DNA of 64,000 nt from Ectocarpus siliculosus (Eukaryota > Sar > Phaeophyceae > Ectocarpales > Ectocarpaceae). The stretch is from NCBI GenBank assembly GCA_000310025.1, contig FN648905.1, positions 301,404 to 365,403 on the forward strand, written 5' to 3'. Position numbers and translations under genes: made by a program. Under the pieces are notes generated by a model, which saw only the letters and a list, made by a program, of their open reading frames with translations, made no database searches and had not been told where the DNA came from. Positions 44,012 through 55,839 of this stretch are shown one piece after another. The stretch's first letter is position 1. Every line of letters starts with the position of its first letter.

Positions 44012-44954
44012 GTAAGTAACCACGTAAATAAATCATACTCAGAGTACCTTATGTTGCCACGTACCACAATTAGACAAGCGGCTTAGACATGTATTTAGTT
44101 ACGTGTAGATGCCAAGTACATTTAGAGTGTCGGCTACCACTTTCAAGATGAGTGTGTGTGTAAGTGTTGGCTACATTTTGAGTGTACGCTAACGATTGGT
44201 TCCCAAGGGACCCGTTTGCCGTTCCTGATTGCGTCTGAACAACGCTGTCGCTCTACATTGTAAGTTTTACATTTTCAACTTTGCATGAATACATAGCGCC
44301 GAAGAATAGTGCCGGCCTAGATTGCGCCTTAGTCTGGAGTATCACATTAGACTTCATAGAGTATCACATTCGAGTTGGGACTGTGTCGTTTCCTTCTTAC
44401 CGTGTAAGAGCCGTCTTCAGAGCTCTACTTCACGGTAATGGTTTCAACACCGAACGCCGAGTAATGTTTCCGGTGTACATTGCAAGTCGCATATATATCG
44501 AGATTGTAAGACCGTAGTCTAGAGTATCACATGGAGTACATACTGGAGTATCACAGTAGAGTTGCGACTGTGTCGTTTCCTTTGCAACATATAAGAGCCA
44601 CCTTCTAAGCTCTACTTTACGGCAAAATTGTTTCACACGGTACGCCGCGTAGTGCTTCCGGTGTGCATCGCAAGTCCGAAAATCTCGCATATCGAGATTG
44701 TATGTACTTCACGTTGCGCCGAAGAATAGTTCCGGTCAAATCTTCAGTTTGTGGTGTTTTTTCTTTCGTGGTCCACGAGCTGTCTTCACAATTCCACTTC
44801 TTCGGGAAGATATTGTAATTAAATCATACCCTGACCACATCAAGCACGTCCCACTTGGTATGTGTTTCAACGCCCCGACATTTCCCTCTCCGCATAGAGC
44901 ACCAGCCAAAACGAAGGACGGGGGGGGCGGTAGCCCCCCGCGTCCGGAGCCCTT
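43983..44954. repeat. Third, partial copy of the outer arm segment
   Basis: A direct repeat of 42011-43033 with small deletions, in the same orientation as the right arm. It ends at the identical boundary GCGTCCGGAGCCCTT. The translation starting MYVLHVAPKNSSGQIFSLWC is shared with 42777 and, inverted, with 26535. Sharing the same end in three places points to a defined element terminus. Confidence 0.88.
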
Positions 44955-46996
44955 GTATACTATAATATGCACAAAGGATCAAATACGTTTTGTAAATTCA
45001 AAACAAACGGCGGGAAACACCTGCTGTCCGTGAAATTCAAAAATTTGAAAAACAAAATGATGTACTGCTGTATGTATGTAGACTTCGTTCCATCTTCCAT
45101 GATTTTTACAATATTATTCCTAATATGTCTAATAAACCAGCAAGCTGTAAATTGACACTGCGCCGTGTCCCCTGTGAAGGTTACATTTTACAATACACGA
45201 CACAACGGAGGGATTCTCCCCGATATTTTGTCGTTGACCCAGTAGAGAACTACAGGGATGTTGTGGTGTCACCATTGTCCCTTTTGGGTAATTAAAATTA
45301 TAGGCATACCACATTTGCCACTAACCATAGATCGTGCAAATGCTTTTTGTTCCTGCTGCCTGTCCCCGCTCTCCTTCTTCCATGGACCAACAGCGTACCA
45401 CAACGTCCATCACCGGAATTGTTTGATGGACAAGGCCCCTGCCTGGGACGGAGGTCTCTGCCGTCGCGTCCAAGGCCCTCAGCAGAGACGTGAGCACCGA
45501 TTCATGCTTGGATTTTCTTCGCCTTTTTGGCTAGCGCAAACGTTTGTAAATAGTACATACTACTGCTGTACTTCTGTTTACTATTTAGTGTATTACATGT
45601 TTGTTTACTACGCGCAAAAGAGAGTGCTTCTGATTGATTGTGTTTGGTGTATTTTATTTTATTTTCCAAATACTATTTCTGATATATGTTCTTTACCTTC
45701 CTAGTTTTGTTCTCCTTTCCTCTCCGCATCTCCGCTACAAAATTAAGGCCTTAATAACTGCTACATGCGCGGCACAGCACCCATACGTAGGGCAAAAATG
45801 ATGTTGTACCGGAAGAATAAAAAAATATATATCTATGTTTAGAGGGGCATGCCGGGTAGATACCAGTCCTCCCACCAATCACATGTCGACTATGTAGTAC
45901 ATTATGTAGTACAGAGACAGCTGATTGGGCGATGGCCACGCCGCCGAGCGGGAATCCTCCGAAAGACGTAGCACAGCAGCAGCAGCACATGACACACGTA
46001 GACAACACGCGAGACAACCAGCACAGCAGCACACGAGACTGCTGTGGACCAAGGGCAGCCAAAGGCACACATAATAGGAGGTCGGGTTAGAGCCGGTTGG
46101 CTGCTGTGTCGGCAGCACCACAAGCGAAGGAGGCGACACAGGTCAAATCTGCTGCTGCTGCTGCTGCAGGCCGATCTTTTGAGCTTGCTACACAGCAGTG
46201 GTGCGTCCCAAACCCAATGAGACGTACAAACTGCTGCAGGCCAAGGCGGCCAAAGGAAACACATCATACATACGATGCATCGAGAGCGATTTGTGAAGCC
46301 CGTTGCCTGCTGCTAGCAGCGTATAAGCGAGTGAAGCAACTGCATACAAGTCAATCAATCTGCGGCTATCTTCGCCGGGCGGATCTATCTTCTCTCCATC
46401 CACAACAGACCCGCGCAATAACAGAGAGACAATGAGATGTACACACGCTGCAGGCCAAGGCGACCAAATACACACACACCTAGAGGGCGTCGGGGGCGCT
46501 TTGAAGGGCCCGTTGCCGCTGCTACGAGCGTAAGTGGTGCACATCATCCACACAGCGACAGCAGCAGCAGCTGATGATGATTCATGAAAGCTTCGTCCAC
46601 ACCACACAACACTTTCACTCTTCCCCGCGCTGCTAAACAGCAGCAGTCTGCGTACACGGCTGACTGGTGGTGTTGGGTGAGGTGTGAGCGTGTGCAGTAG
46701 CAGTGGTGTGACCTCTCTGTGAGGCTCCATCCATACCTATTGCGCCTGCGTCTCTTTCTCCGCCCGTTTTTGTTGTACCCCTATGTATGGGATCTGAGCC
46801 ACATGGGCAAGTTTTTTTTTTAAGGAACCACGACAAACTGCTGCTGTTAATTAACGAAGTGCTCCTATCACGCCACAGCCACTTTTTTCGGAAAGCATAA
46901 CACACTGCCCTTCTGCCATTTATTTGTGTTACAGTGTGGTCCTCCTTTCGTCTGATTACCCTCCCTCCCCCATTTTTCGTTGCCCGATCGTTTGTA
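44955..46996. other. Intergenic, no gene recognised
   Basis: Contains low-complexity and CAG/GCTG-rich patches (45965-46030, 46150-46175, 46555-46572) and several short open frames without domains. CTGCTGCAGGCC-type segments recur (46160, 46230, 46448), suggesting a degenerate local repeat at 46080-46530. Confidence 0.4.
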
Positions 46997-47000
46997 AAAG

Positions 47001-47310
47001 GTGGGAAAGGACTGCATTTCGCCCGTGTGCACCGCCCCCGACGGTCCCGTAATAATCCAAGAAGGGGATTTCCTGCTGGGCACTGCCCCGCTCGGGCAGG
47101 TAGTCCACTACACCTGCGCGCGCGCCAAGCGCAAGGACCTAATCCGCGCTATATACAAGGAACAAGACGAGAGGGTTGCGAAGTATCAGAAGAAGCAGCA
47201 GGGAACGCAGAGCAAGCAGGCTGAGAAGCGCTCCCGCGTCGAAGCGACGGTCAGCTTCGCGGCGCTCGAGTCCGATTGGACGACGAGCTTCTCGAAGAAT
47301 CTGACTCTTG
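47001..47310 (+). CDS. Possible exon of a hypothetical protein
   Basis: The open frame includes APDGPVIIQEGDFLLGTAPL and a Lys/Gln-rich helical stretch (DERVAKYQKKQQGTQSKQAE), then VSFAALESDW. It fades into a tandem repeat at 47326. Composition is protein-like, but boundaries and function are unknown. It lies about 480 bases upstream of the OTU-like frame and could belong to the same locus. Confidence 0.3.
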
Positions 47311-47325
47311 AGAGTTTGTGTATTT

Positions 47326-47482
47326 CGCTGTTGTTGATACGTCCGCTTTTTGAAGGCGTTAGACCAGCATTGTTGCGTATCCTCCGTTTGTGCGAGAGGA
47401 ACACAGTTCGCTGTTGTTGATACGTCCGCTTCCGCTTCTTGTGGACGTTAGACCGGCATTGTTGCGTGTTTTTCCGTTTGTA
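47326..47482. repeat. ~83-bp tandem duplication
   Basis: CGCTGTTGTTGATACGTCCG starts at 47326 and again at 47409, each followed by GTTAGACC-type sequence, CATTGTTGCGT and CCGTTTGT. There are two diverged copies. Confidence 0.75.
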
Positions 47483-47792
47483 CGGGAGAATATACTTCCA
47501 AGACAACATGATGTCCGATGGTCGTCGCCTGGGTGTTCTCGCTTTTGGGGAGACCTTTCAATTCGCTTGCCTGTTGAGTACGTCTTTCGAGCCAGTAGTT
47601 TTCGCCATGAAAGAGTCCAGCGTTGCAGGCACTGCAGCGTTTGGACAGGGGCAGAAGAAAGAATCAACTGCTGTTGTTCAGGAGGCAAGTACTTTGTGTG
47701 GCCTTTGGTTTCTATCCCCGACGATATTGAACGTCTATACAGAACACCACAGCTCCTGTTCCTCCTCGTCCTATACCCCGCCGTCATCGGCA

Positions 47793-48230
47793 TGGAATAT
47801 TTTGGATGGAATTGGTGATAGGGCCTGTCTTCTCAGAGCAATTTCTAGAAAAGCCTTTGGTGACCCAGCGAATCACGCACAAGTTCGTCATGGCATTGTC
47901 CAACACGTGCAGCACAACCCAGGAACCTTTTATACAGACATATCAAACGGATTCGGAAACGACCCAATTGGGATCCAAGGATCTCCGCCATCATTGTACT
48001 ATTTATTCTCTTCAGGACTACCTGTCCATCATAGCTCAACCCTCCGCATACGGTGGTTACATTGAAATTGCTGCTGCCTCACAATTGTACGGACTCACCA
48101 CAGAGGTTGTCATATCGCAGGCACCCCTTTCCCACCAACGCCTCATCCTCTTCAACAGAACACTTTGCGCGTACTTTTCCACCCTTATTCTTTGCACTAC
48201 TCTACTCTGTCTTCAGTTTACACCGCTTGA
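47793..48230 (+). pseudogene. OTU-type cysteine protease-like sequence, frameshifted
   Basis: Frame one (47793 to about 47960) reads WNILDGIGDRACLLRAI then FGDPANHAQVRHGIVQHV. This matches the N-terminal OTU block G-D-x-x-C-L-x-R-A-I with the catalytic Cys context. The C-terminal OTU features are in the next frame: YLSIIAQPSAYGGYIEIAAA then SQLYGLTTEVV (about 48010-48105), matching Y...M-x-x-P-x-x-GG-x-x-E-L-x-A...G. One frame change, or an undetected tiny intron, between about 47960 and 48000 separates them. OTU proteins cleave ubiquitin linkages and are also common in transposon-associated proteins. No clear final catalytic His could be placed. A decayed copy is most likely. Confidence 0.55.
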
Positions 48231-48432
48231 ATCTTTTATCCTGAGTACTGTTTGCCTTCCCCTTGCATCGCCCCCTGTGTTCAAGACAGACAGTGAAGCC
48301 ACCTCCGAAGGGGAATCTTGTATAAACTATACTTACAATATTGTGTATCAGTTTAACTCGTTGGATATTGCTGAAGTGGGTAGACGTACCCTGCCTGTAT
48401 GTGCGCAAAAATATAGATATGTCATCGTCTAA

Positions 48433-50312
48433 ACCCGAATGGCCGCTCCGCCATTTGGGATAAAGGGACCGAAAACTAAAACCTAGTTAATCAATTCCGT
48501 ACGTTCCTCAGATATCGGCTGGGCACTCAGCAGGCTGCATCACCAGTATCTCAACCCCTCGACGTCCTTCTCTTTGTCGGTGAGTCCATATTCCGTCCGT
48601 CGCCCTGGCAGTAGATCAACAAATTTGCTCAGGAAACGCATCGAGATACTCGGCGTAGCGAGAGTAGAGCGCAGTTCCTGAAGGTACGGCAAAACAGGGA
48701 GGAGCACCCTTTACCGCGCATTATTTTCGGTCTACTACCAAGTCGTAGCCAATCGCTTGGTTCGATACACTTGGAAGGTCCGAGCCGGGAGTATCAATCG
48801 ACGCGTATGCACTACTGCTAATCTTACAGGACCGCTAGCAAGTAAGAGGGCACAAAGAGGACGGGGCAATGTGAACATGTCCTAGACAGATGCTGGGGCT
48901 CCCGCTTAACAAAAAGGCAGTTAGGAACTTGAGCCTCAAAATATCAAACATATCAGAACTGGCATACATTTTTGACGCCCGTTGAAGAAGACCCGATACC
49001 CCAAAATATGCCTGAAAGTATGAAATATGGCTGTTGGTAGGTCACAAAGGAAATACCAATCCGAATAAGGGGGTAGGGCCGTTATTTTTGATTTTTTTTT
49101 GCGGGTCCGAGGACACATTTCACGAATTCGTGTGTGTGTGTGTGTTTTTTTTTTTTTTTTCGGATCCGTGAAAGCGAAGTCAACCCCGATTTTCCGCAAC
49201 GCTTCGATTTCGCGGATCCGTGAAAAAAAACAGACGCTGCATCGGGCACGCCCGACAATACACCGCACAAGCATCCCACAGTGCCCGGCCGCCGCTACAG
49301 CGCACAGAAGTACATAAGAGAGTGGCAAAAGACGCAGTTAGTCGCTCCTCTGGGAGGGCCTGATCAAGGGGGCTGCTCTTGCTGTGGTCTGCCCCAGGTC
49401 ACCAAACCCATTTTCCTCGCTGCTGACACGTGAGAGTGGCGCATGTTGCCCTGCAATCAGCGTCGCCCTGCTGCAGTCGGACAAGCTGACTGGCTGCTGA
49501 GTCATCGTGTGTGCTGCCTGTGCAACACCAAACCGTGCTGCTGCACCACTTTCTCCCATGTGAGGCAGTTTCGCGGGCGGCTGAATGTGCCTCTTCATTC
49601 TCCCGGGCGTGGCAGAACCAATAGTCTAATGGTTGTATCAGTCATGGCGGATAGAGTTCCCATATGATGTACTGCTACTCGTCCACGTGGACAAAAACAG
49701 CCGTACCAAAGCAGAAAGAGTGTAGTTTTTGAAAAAGCCCGCGCTCTCTCGGTAGAAAGCGGCGGATTTCTTTCTCGGATCCGCGAAAGGAAAATTTAGG
49801 GATTCGTGAATTTCGTGCTGTTCGAGAATAGTGGGTCTTATTGAAACTGGGAACGAACCCAAAGAAAAATTGCGCATTCAAAAATACACCAAACAAGTGC
49901 GCCCCTGATGACACGTCTGGGGGCTGACATTTCGAAGGAAAAAAAACTGGCACTGCTTTTTGCTGCTGCAACATAGCTGTAGAGCACCCAGGAAGGTGGT
50001 GAGAGAAACAACAGAGCAATACAGCAAAAAGGAACCCCACAAAAAAGGTTGCCGCCATCGACGGCAGCATTTTGGCGCGTTTTTTCCACAACATTTTTTG
50101 AAAACATTTTCGACGGCACCGCACGCTTGTTGTCTGCGGTTCCATGCTAAAATTTTGCTTCCATTTTTCAGAATACCGTCCGAGCCTCGTGAACAAACTA
50201 GGTTCCTCAGTGACACCGAGTTCGGTGTATGTGTGTATGTGTGTGTTTATTCGTTTTTGTTTTTGCGCTCCATTTATATACTCCGGAATATATCACAAGT
50301 AGTCCTGCCGTA
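48433..50312. other. Intergenic, short inverted repeat near 49.2 kb
   Basis: No gene recognised. A hairpin is formed by GGATCCGTGAAAGCGAAG (49161) and CTTCGATTTCGCGGATCC (about 49201), and a related GGATCCGCGAAAGG recurs at 49777, suggesting the two ends of a small element (49150-49830). A GTGT run (49128-49144) and a T run follow. Confidence 0.4.
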
Positions 50313-50621
50313 TTTCAATACTCGTCAGTTTACAGACACCAAGACTCGTTTTACGCGGAGCTTTCGAAGGGAGAAGACTATTTCAACTTGTGCGGCAAGC
50401 ATTGTTCTTATACGAGGTTTTCAACACCTTGCCAAGGAATTTTGCAGCATGGGGACTCAGAGTTGTTCGATTTTTGTTTAAGTGCACTCCAACACGGCCC
50501 AGATCCGGAGCTTGATGCAAAAGGTTTGTGCTTCGCTCTTGAGGGCAACTTACTGGACCCCCCTTCGTTTCTAAAAAGATACTCCGATCCGAGAAAACCG
50601 GGGGATCGCTCTTTTAGCTGA
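50313..50621 (+). CDS. Hypothetical exon-like open frame
   Basis: After an acceptor-like CAGTTTACAG the frame encodes about 100 residues with four Cys in the first half (YFNLCGKHCSYTRFSTPC). It then reads ILQHGDSELFDFCLSALQHG and a Leu/Pro-rich end, stopping at TGA 50619-50621. The composition looks coding and could belong to an extracellular protein. Family and gene model are unresolved. Confidence 0.3.
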   Translation, partial: FQYSSVYRHQDSFYAELSKGEDYFNLCGKHCSYTRFSTPCQGILQHGDSELFDFCLSALQHGPDPELDAKGLCFALEGNLLDPPSFLKRYSDPRKPGDRSFS

Positions 50622-50921
50622 CGTCCTTCGAAGAAACATATATCACACAACATGTGACGTGCGGAGAAAGTCAGCATGATTTTTTCTTCACCTCTCGCAA
50701 GCTAACTCTTTGTATCTGAGGTTTTGCTCATCATTAACCTTTTTAATTTATGGGGTTATGGTCGTCTCAATTGTTTTTACTCGGTGTTTCCCCCTACAAA
50801 TAATTAACACCCTGGATATCGCTGACAATTTGTAGCTATTGGTTGCGTACATTTGCCCCAAACCAATTAACTGCGTTGGCAACGTAGTTGCGCAGGCTTT
50901 CCTGAAATTACTTATCCAGAA

Positions 50922-51089
50922 GCAATTGATTGCGCACCTCGTTAGAGGAATAGTTGTGAAGAAACATTTAGTTGCGCTATCCCTCCGAGGAATAGTTGTC
51001 CAGGAAAAATTGATTGCGCACCTCCTTGGAGAAATAGTTGTCCAGAAACAATTAATTGCGCAACCCCTCGAATCAATTGTTGTCTGCCA
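50922..51089 (+). repeat. 42-bp tandem repeat, four copies, open in frame
   Basis: Four 42-bp units each encode 14 residues in one frame: QLIAHLVRGIVVKK, HLVALSLRGIVVQE, KLIAHLLGEIVVQK and QLIAQPLESIVVCQ. The surrounding frame (50839-51121) is open, but no domain or gene context is seen. Confidence 0.8.
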
Positions 51090-51995
51090 GGCAACTGACA
51101 ATTATCGCAGTTGTCCTTTGTGAAATAATTTCAGATAGGCATGAAACCTCATCCCAATTTGTAAAATTCATTTTTTGTTTTATTTTCGAGTGCGGTATGG
51201 AAAACGATCGTCAATGAAAGGCCTGCCCGCTCTGGCGCACACTACCACTGGCAAACTGTGAAGCTCAGGCGCGCGGGGTACGTAGCCGTTGCCTCAGGTA
51301 GTGGTAGGGATATCGGAAAGCCAGAGCCATCGCACCTGACGGAAGCACCAAGTCACTAATTCGTACCAGCGGAGCTCGGTGGGTCGGTAGTATGGGGAAT
51401 TTGGACTCGTTGCTGGTAAGTGTCTTCGACTTTTTCGCTGATTGGTCGTGAGGCCCTTCATTGTGATTGGCGAACTCGTTGTATAGTTTGCTGAGGAAAG
51501 GCCAACAAAAACACAGATGCTGACGAGCGAGGGCAAAGTGTTGTCTCGTCGTCAGCTATTTCCGTCTAGCAAATCTAAATAGGACTCACCACCCACGGCG
51601 TCAACCTCGGTGACTCACAACATGGTTTGGCGCGGCTCTAATCAGTTTTAATTTCGTCATTTGTTTCAGATTTTGAAAGGGGGAGGCATACTGAGGCCAC
51701 AGATAATGTGTTAAGCTTGCCGGGCCGCTGCTGCTTTGTCCCAAGCAGCTGCGACTTTCCCCTAAAGACTGAAGTTTTGTATTTTCCTGATGGCCTCGCG
51801 TCTTTGAGGGCACTTACATTTCTTGCCGTCTCTACGCCCGAAGCAGACTGCTATAATGCTGACCGGCAACACGCAAGAAAAACACCCTCGTTCCCTACTA
51901 GAAATCTGCTTGTTATCGACGCACTAAAATCAGGTAGCCCGCACGGTGTTTGCTGCATTTGTGGGTGATCCTTCACCTTCTTCGTCCATTTGTAG
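51090..51995. other. Upstream/intronic region of the receptor-like gene
   Basis: An exon-like frame at about 51740-51933 (Leu-rich, DGLASLRALTFLAVSTPE) ends at a donor-like GTAGCC. Its phase does not match the exon at 51996, so I do not join it. The rest shows no feature. Confidence 0.35.
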
Positions 51996-54287
51996 AACGA
52001 GGTGTACTGGTATCCGGACTTCGGGGTATGCCTGTATCAAGATAACGGCTGCGATAGTCTTGATGATCATATCGCAGAAGGGTGCGTCAATTCATCCAAC
52101 TCGACGGAGTTCGGGCTGTCGACGGCAGAGTATAGGGGTCAGGAATTGTCTCCCACCGACGGAGTCTGGATACCAGACATAACCGAAGAAACGGAAAAAA
52201 GGCAAAGTATTGACGTCGACCCGAGATTCACAGGTCCTGAGGTGAGCGGTGTTCCCCGGGTTCTTTCTCCTTTCGCTAGAGTTTTTGTACTGACAAAAAA
52301 AAAGAAACGTTTGCGCAGACCTGATAGACTATGCTCGACGGGAAACAATCAAGAAGGAATCGAACCATTAATTCGTCTTCATGTCCACGGCCAACAACGA
52401 CTACGAGAGTCTAGTGCAGGCCCGTCCGTCATAAAGGCAGAGCGGTCGGGTGGGGGTCAACAGTAGGAAGAAGACTATGATGGGGCCCAGTTTGCTTGCG
52501 TGTGGCCCTCTTTCTCTGCGAAGCTTGCTCTATCTGGACTATCTTGGCGATCAAACAGCCTTCATCCGGCCAGGCCGACGAAGCCTTTGTTTGGCGCTCT
52601 GGATGGTGTTGATCTGCGTTGAGCTCGAACCGAAAAATGACGACGGTTGACCCTGGAAGGCTCCAATATTCCCTGATTTTCTCTCTCCAGAATCCCTACG
52701 TGCTCTCCTTTTAAGTGATACGTCTCTCTCCTGTGTTTGTGATCAGCTGACCATATCTAGTTTCAAAATCAATGTTGTTTGAAACCCACCGTAATAACCG
52801 GTGTAAGCTGCTGATTCTGAGCCCCGGCGCCCGTGATTGAACTCGCCACCCGATTTCAGAAAAAGTATTGCGTCTTGTTCAACATGTCGGCGATTGAGCA
52901 CAAGTTGGGCGAAGAGCGCGCTGAAGAAAACTACCTGGACTATACTAACCTGAGAGTGAGTCTTTGAAGATATAATATGTAGGGCTTAGGATTCACGGCG
53001 GTGCCGCAGTCCAATCACACAGACCAGGCGGTACGAGAGGGAACCATTATTTTTCATAACTAGAGCAGGATGAAAGGACTGCTGTAGAGTAAGCCGACAA
53101 AATGAGAGGTATGCGCACTCCTTACTGGTCCACTACCTGAAGAATGCAACCCGATCGCCGCGCCTTCTTTCGCTTTTTGAACAGATGGCCTGGTACCCAA
53201 GCGGCAGCAAGGAAAACGATTCTCACACGTGCACAACGGATTTGGTCAGTCGGAAACCTCACAGGTATGGTTTCGTAGAAACCTTTAAGCTTTTTGTGAC
53301 CCGGATATATTGCTTGGGGTCTGCTTGTTTAGCTCAGGAAATGCGGAAACTTTAGAAACTGTCGACACCGAATGGTATTGCAGCCTTTGATTTTGTTGTA
53401 TAAGTTCGCAATTCTGTTTCGTGGTGACCGACTACGGGCATTCGAACGCTCTTGCGAACACGGGAACCGCCTACGGTGCGTTGTTACCGAGTTTCTAAAC
53501 GGCTAGTTGCGTGCACCATTGCCGTTGCTGTAGAACATCGTCTGTTGGCTGATGCCTCGTCTCTTATGGTCCGTTCGCAGTGCGTCTATAGCGTCGATTG
53601 CCCTGTGCAAACGCGGTTATGACTTCCGTCCTTCGTTGTCTGTGTCTGTCAGTACGTCCGTCGTCATCCACCTGTTCGACCAAGTCACGGACACAATCGC
53701 CAGCGGATTTCAAGTTGCCTACTCTTGCAGGTCGAACACATCCGACACCCACATGTTCACCGACATTGTAAGCCAGCATGGAACTGTAGCGTTATGTTTA
53801 CGAAATGCGCCAACGTGACAAAGTTCCGTGTTGAACGATCTTCTCAGAAGTTGTTTGAACATACGTTGGCTCAGTGCCGGCGTGCGGTAATTCCTGCACC
53901 ACGTTGTGAATCACTTTGTAAACAGCCGTTGGCGTTTTGTGTGGCGCACTGCGTGACGCTCGAGAAAATCGTGTGTTGTGCCGGAGCCAAAGCCCGAGGA
54001 TGGTGTAGAACCGTTAGGAAATATCCGACATCGATGGGTCACGCTGGTGGAACTTGCGGTTGTTTTCGAGCGCGAAGAACATCCAGAGTGTTGAAAATAT
54101 CACTAACGTAACGCACCGATATTTTTCCGCTGGACGTTTTCGTTTGCCCATACTGTTGTTGCATGTCCATCGGTGTCTGCCTATCGTGTAGGCGCTCGCA
54201 CTTACCGAGACGAAGAAACTCGACGGGACGACGGAACGTTCATACAGGGCTGATACCATATATTCCTACCCGTACGTCAGTGATCAG
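51996..54287 (+). CDS. Secreted/membrane protein gene, five phase-consistent exons
   Basis: Exons: 51996-52241, 52860-52955, 53185-53264, 53581-53767 and 54192-54287. Each has AG before and GT after, with phases 0, 0, 2 (completed by the next exon), 0 and 0 agreeing throughout. Introns are about 230-620 bases. Exon 1 has WYPDFGVCLYQDNGC and N-glycosylation-type NSSNST. Exon 3 has AWYPSGSKENDSHTC. Exon 4 ends in a beta-rich stretch (TSVVIHLFDQVTDTIASGFQ, then VAYSC) resembling the end of a CUB-like domain. The Cys content and WYP...C motifs suggest an extracellular protein. Start and further 3' exons are unresolved; the 58.2-59.0 kb exons may be its end. Confidence 0.55.
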
Positions 54288-54477
54288 GTGAGGCCCGTCC
54301 ACCCGCGGCGCTGTTAGTACCTGCATCAGTAGTATTGAGCAGACACATATATGTGTCGTATAAGGTTTCCATACATAGCATTTTATTTTGCGTTCGGCAG
54401 GATTCCAAATCTCTCTGTAATTGAATTCATATGACACACACATGTATCATTATCATATTACGAATCGTTTGACCGGG

Positions 54478-54522
<45 letters not shown>
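54478..54522. repeat. TTG microsatellite
   Basis: About 15 uninterrupted TTG units. Confidence 0.95.
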
Positions 54523-54523
<1 letters not shown>

Positions 54524-55839
54524 CTTAACATTAAACCGTATGTCAGTTGCCAACTTCAAAAGTCTAGCAAGAAGACTTTCGGCGCGTGGTCACAAAAATG
54601 CTAGAGCCATCAGAAGATCTGAAGAACACGCACACTTAGCAAGAAAAGGGTACTCAAGCCCGAAGAGGTACACGCTTGGTTGCGCAAAACTGAACAACAC
54701 GTCCGCACATCACATTGGACTACAACAGCATCATCCCACCCCCTATCCCAATACATTTACCAAGGTGAAGTTTGCGACTACAGCAGCGTACTGCTGTCCG
54801 GAGAGCTGTCTGTACTAAACACCATGATAGGCATGGAACAAGACACTGGGACACGCTGCCGGCTGCAGTGCCGTCAGAATGCGTCCGCGGAACACCCAGT
54901 GAAAAAGAACAACCAACCGAAAGCCATCATTGCATTTGACGATCCCCCGAATCTATCCCGATCGTCTGTGTTGCTTAGGCACAGCAGTGCAACCATCGAC
55001 ACTGAGTAGGAATCGGTCCACGTTGAACGGGTCTTTCACGATGCAGGTACACAATTACAGCATCCGAGGTATTCGCGCCATCTCTGCCGCGTCTCTCTAC
55101 AAAACCAGTGATGTCATCACACATACCCAACACCGATATTCAGGAAAAAAATGAAAAAATGAAACTAAATGACACAATGTGTTTGTTCGCATGCTCCAGT
55201 GCCGCTGCTCCGGTACCGTTGTGATAAGTGGTAGCACGACCACAATCGACCCGCTCCGTGCGCACACGCTCTCGGTTGCAGTCCTTCCCAGTTGGTTCCT
55301 CGCGTTCTCCCTCGTTGCACTTAGGGTACTTGGTCTGAAAAATTCTCGCGCGGAAGGGGTCAACCAGCCCATTCCTCAGCTCGTCACCACCTGCTCCCTC
55401 CTCATTTGATGGCGAAGCCAGGGCACTGAGATAGCTCCCTCGAGCACACCTAGGTAGGGCCATGTGCGTAGTGCCCGTTCACCTTTCTGATGGAGTCTAC
55501 CTCCGCGTACAAAAATAAGATGGGCATTGCTGCTTACACGGACGGCCATAAAGGCCCGCGCATCTGCATTTTTGCACCTGACCCACCAGTGTCGACCCAG
55601 CTCCATCACTACGCACGCCTCGCGGCGGGTGCGTAGCAGCAAGAAGGTATCAGTCCCTTGAGGGTAAGTCTAGCCTTGCTCGCTAGGAAGACCCCCCCCC
55701 CTCGATGTGGGCCATGTCTAGCAAAGGCCTTGCCGAGGCAACGAGGGGAAGGAGGGAACCGGGTACATCTGTATTGAGACGAGGACATCCTGGGTTTAAG
55801 TTGACGGCAATAGTTTAAGTATTTATCCCATAGACCAGT

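Noticed and set aside
45258-45704. 148-residue frame with MDKAPAWDGG
   Set aside because: Hydrophobic/Cys-rich mix with no domain, and it extends into AT-rich low-complexity sequence; not enough support for a gene.
51708-51933. Additional 5' exon of the receptor-like gene
   Set aside because: Its donor leaves phase 1 whereas the exon at 51996 needs phase 0, so the join would break the frame.
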